17,500 nt of DNA from Actinidia chinensis (Eukaryota; Streptophyta; Magnoliopsida; Ericales; Actinidiaceae). The stretch covers positions 5,892,421 through 5,909,920 of the forward strand of contig CM018913.1 in assembly GCA_009663005.1 (NCBI GenBank), read 5' to 3'. The position numbers were made by a program, and so were the translations under genes. Of the stretch, positions 16,740-17,500 are shown piece after piece; the stretch's first letter is position 1, and each line of letters begins with the position of its first letter. Below the pieces are notes generated by a model that did not search any database, had not been told where the DNA came from, and saw only the letters and a program-made list of their open reading frames with translations.

Positions 16740-17500
16740 AAAATCACCAAGCAAGTGGGCGAGGTTAGCTATGTGATTTGTTGGTATCTCATTCTTAATC
16801 TGTTAGGTCTACATTTAATAAAAAAACTCTATTTTTCTCAGTAACTACATGCACACATTTGCTTTTGATCGCACGTGCACGCGAGTGCGTGCCTGTGCGT
16901 CTGCGCATGCATGAATTTCCAAGTCTGCATATGTTACTTTATTTCCTTAGAAAGACGCATGGATAAATGAATAGGCCAATGCTGGAAAGAGACAACATAC
17001 CATAGAGCTGTTTTGAGGATATGGCAATTGAACAATCTGAGTATAATGAAATGTTTGTTTTAGAGGGAGAAATTTGTTTTAAGGTAACATTTGTGCAAAG
17101 GATTTTGAATGCTGGAAAAGGAAGAAGAAGATTGGTAGTTTGACCAGAGAGGCATAATATGCATTGAGATGAATTAGCTGGTAATGGTTATGGGTAGCAT
17201 TTTTCCCATGCAATTATTGAACTGGCATTAAACATTGGTCTCATGTAATGGAGAAGAGGAGGCTAAAACTGGATTCAAATGTAGCAGGGGCGAAATGCTT
17301 TAGTGGTCATTACGATTCGTATGATTTTTTTCTGTTAATGGTAAATAAGGCTATTGACTAGGGGGACTTTGTGGAAATCAATAAAATAAATAACTTAGAT
17401 GGAAAACTAGTCCCTCTAGAAGTTTAGTGTCAAAGTGTAATTGGATCCATAGTTAAGGGGTTGGAAGTGTGAGGCGCTATTTGTAAGGTTATTATTATTG
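16740..17500. other. downstream region, nothing coding
   Basis: No gene is supported. It contains an alternating purine-pyrimidine tract (16869-16912). The rest is ordinary AT-rich sequence running to the window edge. Confidence 0.5.
16869..16912. repeat. alternating GC/GT purine-pyrimidine tract
   Basis: Words such as CGCACGTGCACGCG, GTGCGTGCCTGTGCGT and TGCGCATGCATG follow one another, nearly all alternating purine and pyrimidine. Such tracts can adopt Z-DNA, and CACGTG-like and RY-type CATGCATG words occur within it. Confidence 0.7.

Noticed and set aside
1..17500. tRNA, rRNA, snoRNA, CRISPR or bacterial-type operon
   Set aside because: Scanned by eye on both strands for tRNA-like arms, regular spacer arrays and operon layouts; none found. 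The window is plant nuclear DNA.

Overview
The window is nuclear DNA from a flowering plant, almost certainly a eudicot. It is AT-rich, has short GT-AG introns, CT/GA microsatellites and miniature transposons, and carries two plant gene families, both on the + strand. The species cannot be named from sequence alone.

Layout. Positions 1-5800 hold no gene I can support. They contain a ~200-bp tandem duplication (171-530), a decayed LTR-retrotransposon end with an older internal tandem repeat (1076-1690), base-skewed repeat-like DNA (3340-4060), a GA microsatellite, and a 141-bp Mutator-type MITE (5433-5573) with two copies of an ACGT palindrome. Positions 5820-10060 hold a complete BEL1-like homeodomain gene of the BLH1 type (TALE class). 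It has a candidate TATA box, a pyrimidine-rich leader with a chain of small upstream ORFs, a likely 5' UTR intron, and five coding exons for about 605 residues with SKY box, BELL domain, homeodomain and ZIBEL motif. An 86- or 101-nt intron in the N-terminal region can be spliced by two different in-frame site pairs.

Positions 10060-11570 are intergenic with a 184-bp hAT-type MITE (10927-11110). From about 11571 to 15367, six exons spell a plant R3HCC1L-like protein: an N-terminal TPR-like helix pair, variable linker exons, a DWEAIADRPPEELL segment and an RRM-like C-terminal domain. Its reading frame is broken. Exon 1 runs into a stop without a good donor, and exon 5 carries a 2-bp TG duplication that shifts frame exactly where the family sequence continues in another frame. 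The closing exons are not in the window. I read it as a recent pseudogene or a damaged allele, unless the 2-bp change is an assembly error.

The two genes show no sign of working together. The BLH protein would be a nuclear transcription factor that dimerises with KNOX proteins. No bacterial-type system, CRISPR array or RNA gene was seen. The most notable signals are the BLH uORF chain, its alternative N-terminal intron, the promoter MITE with paired palindromes, the broken R3HCC1L-like gene with look-alike symmetric exons, and two oppositely oriented members of a GGACAC-rich repeat family flanking its last exons.
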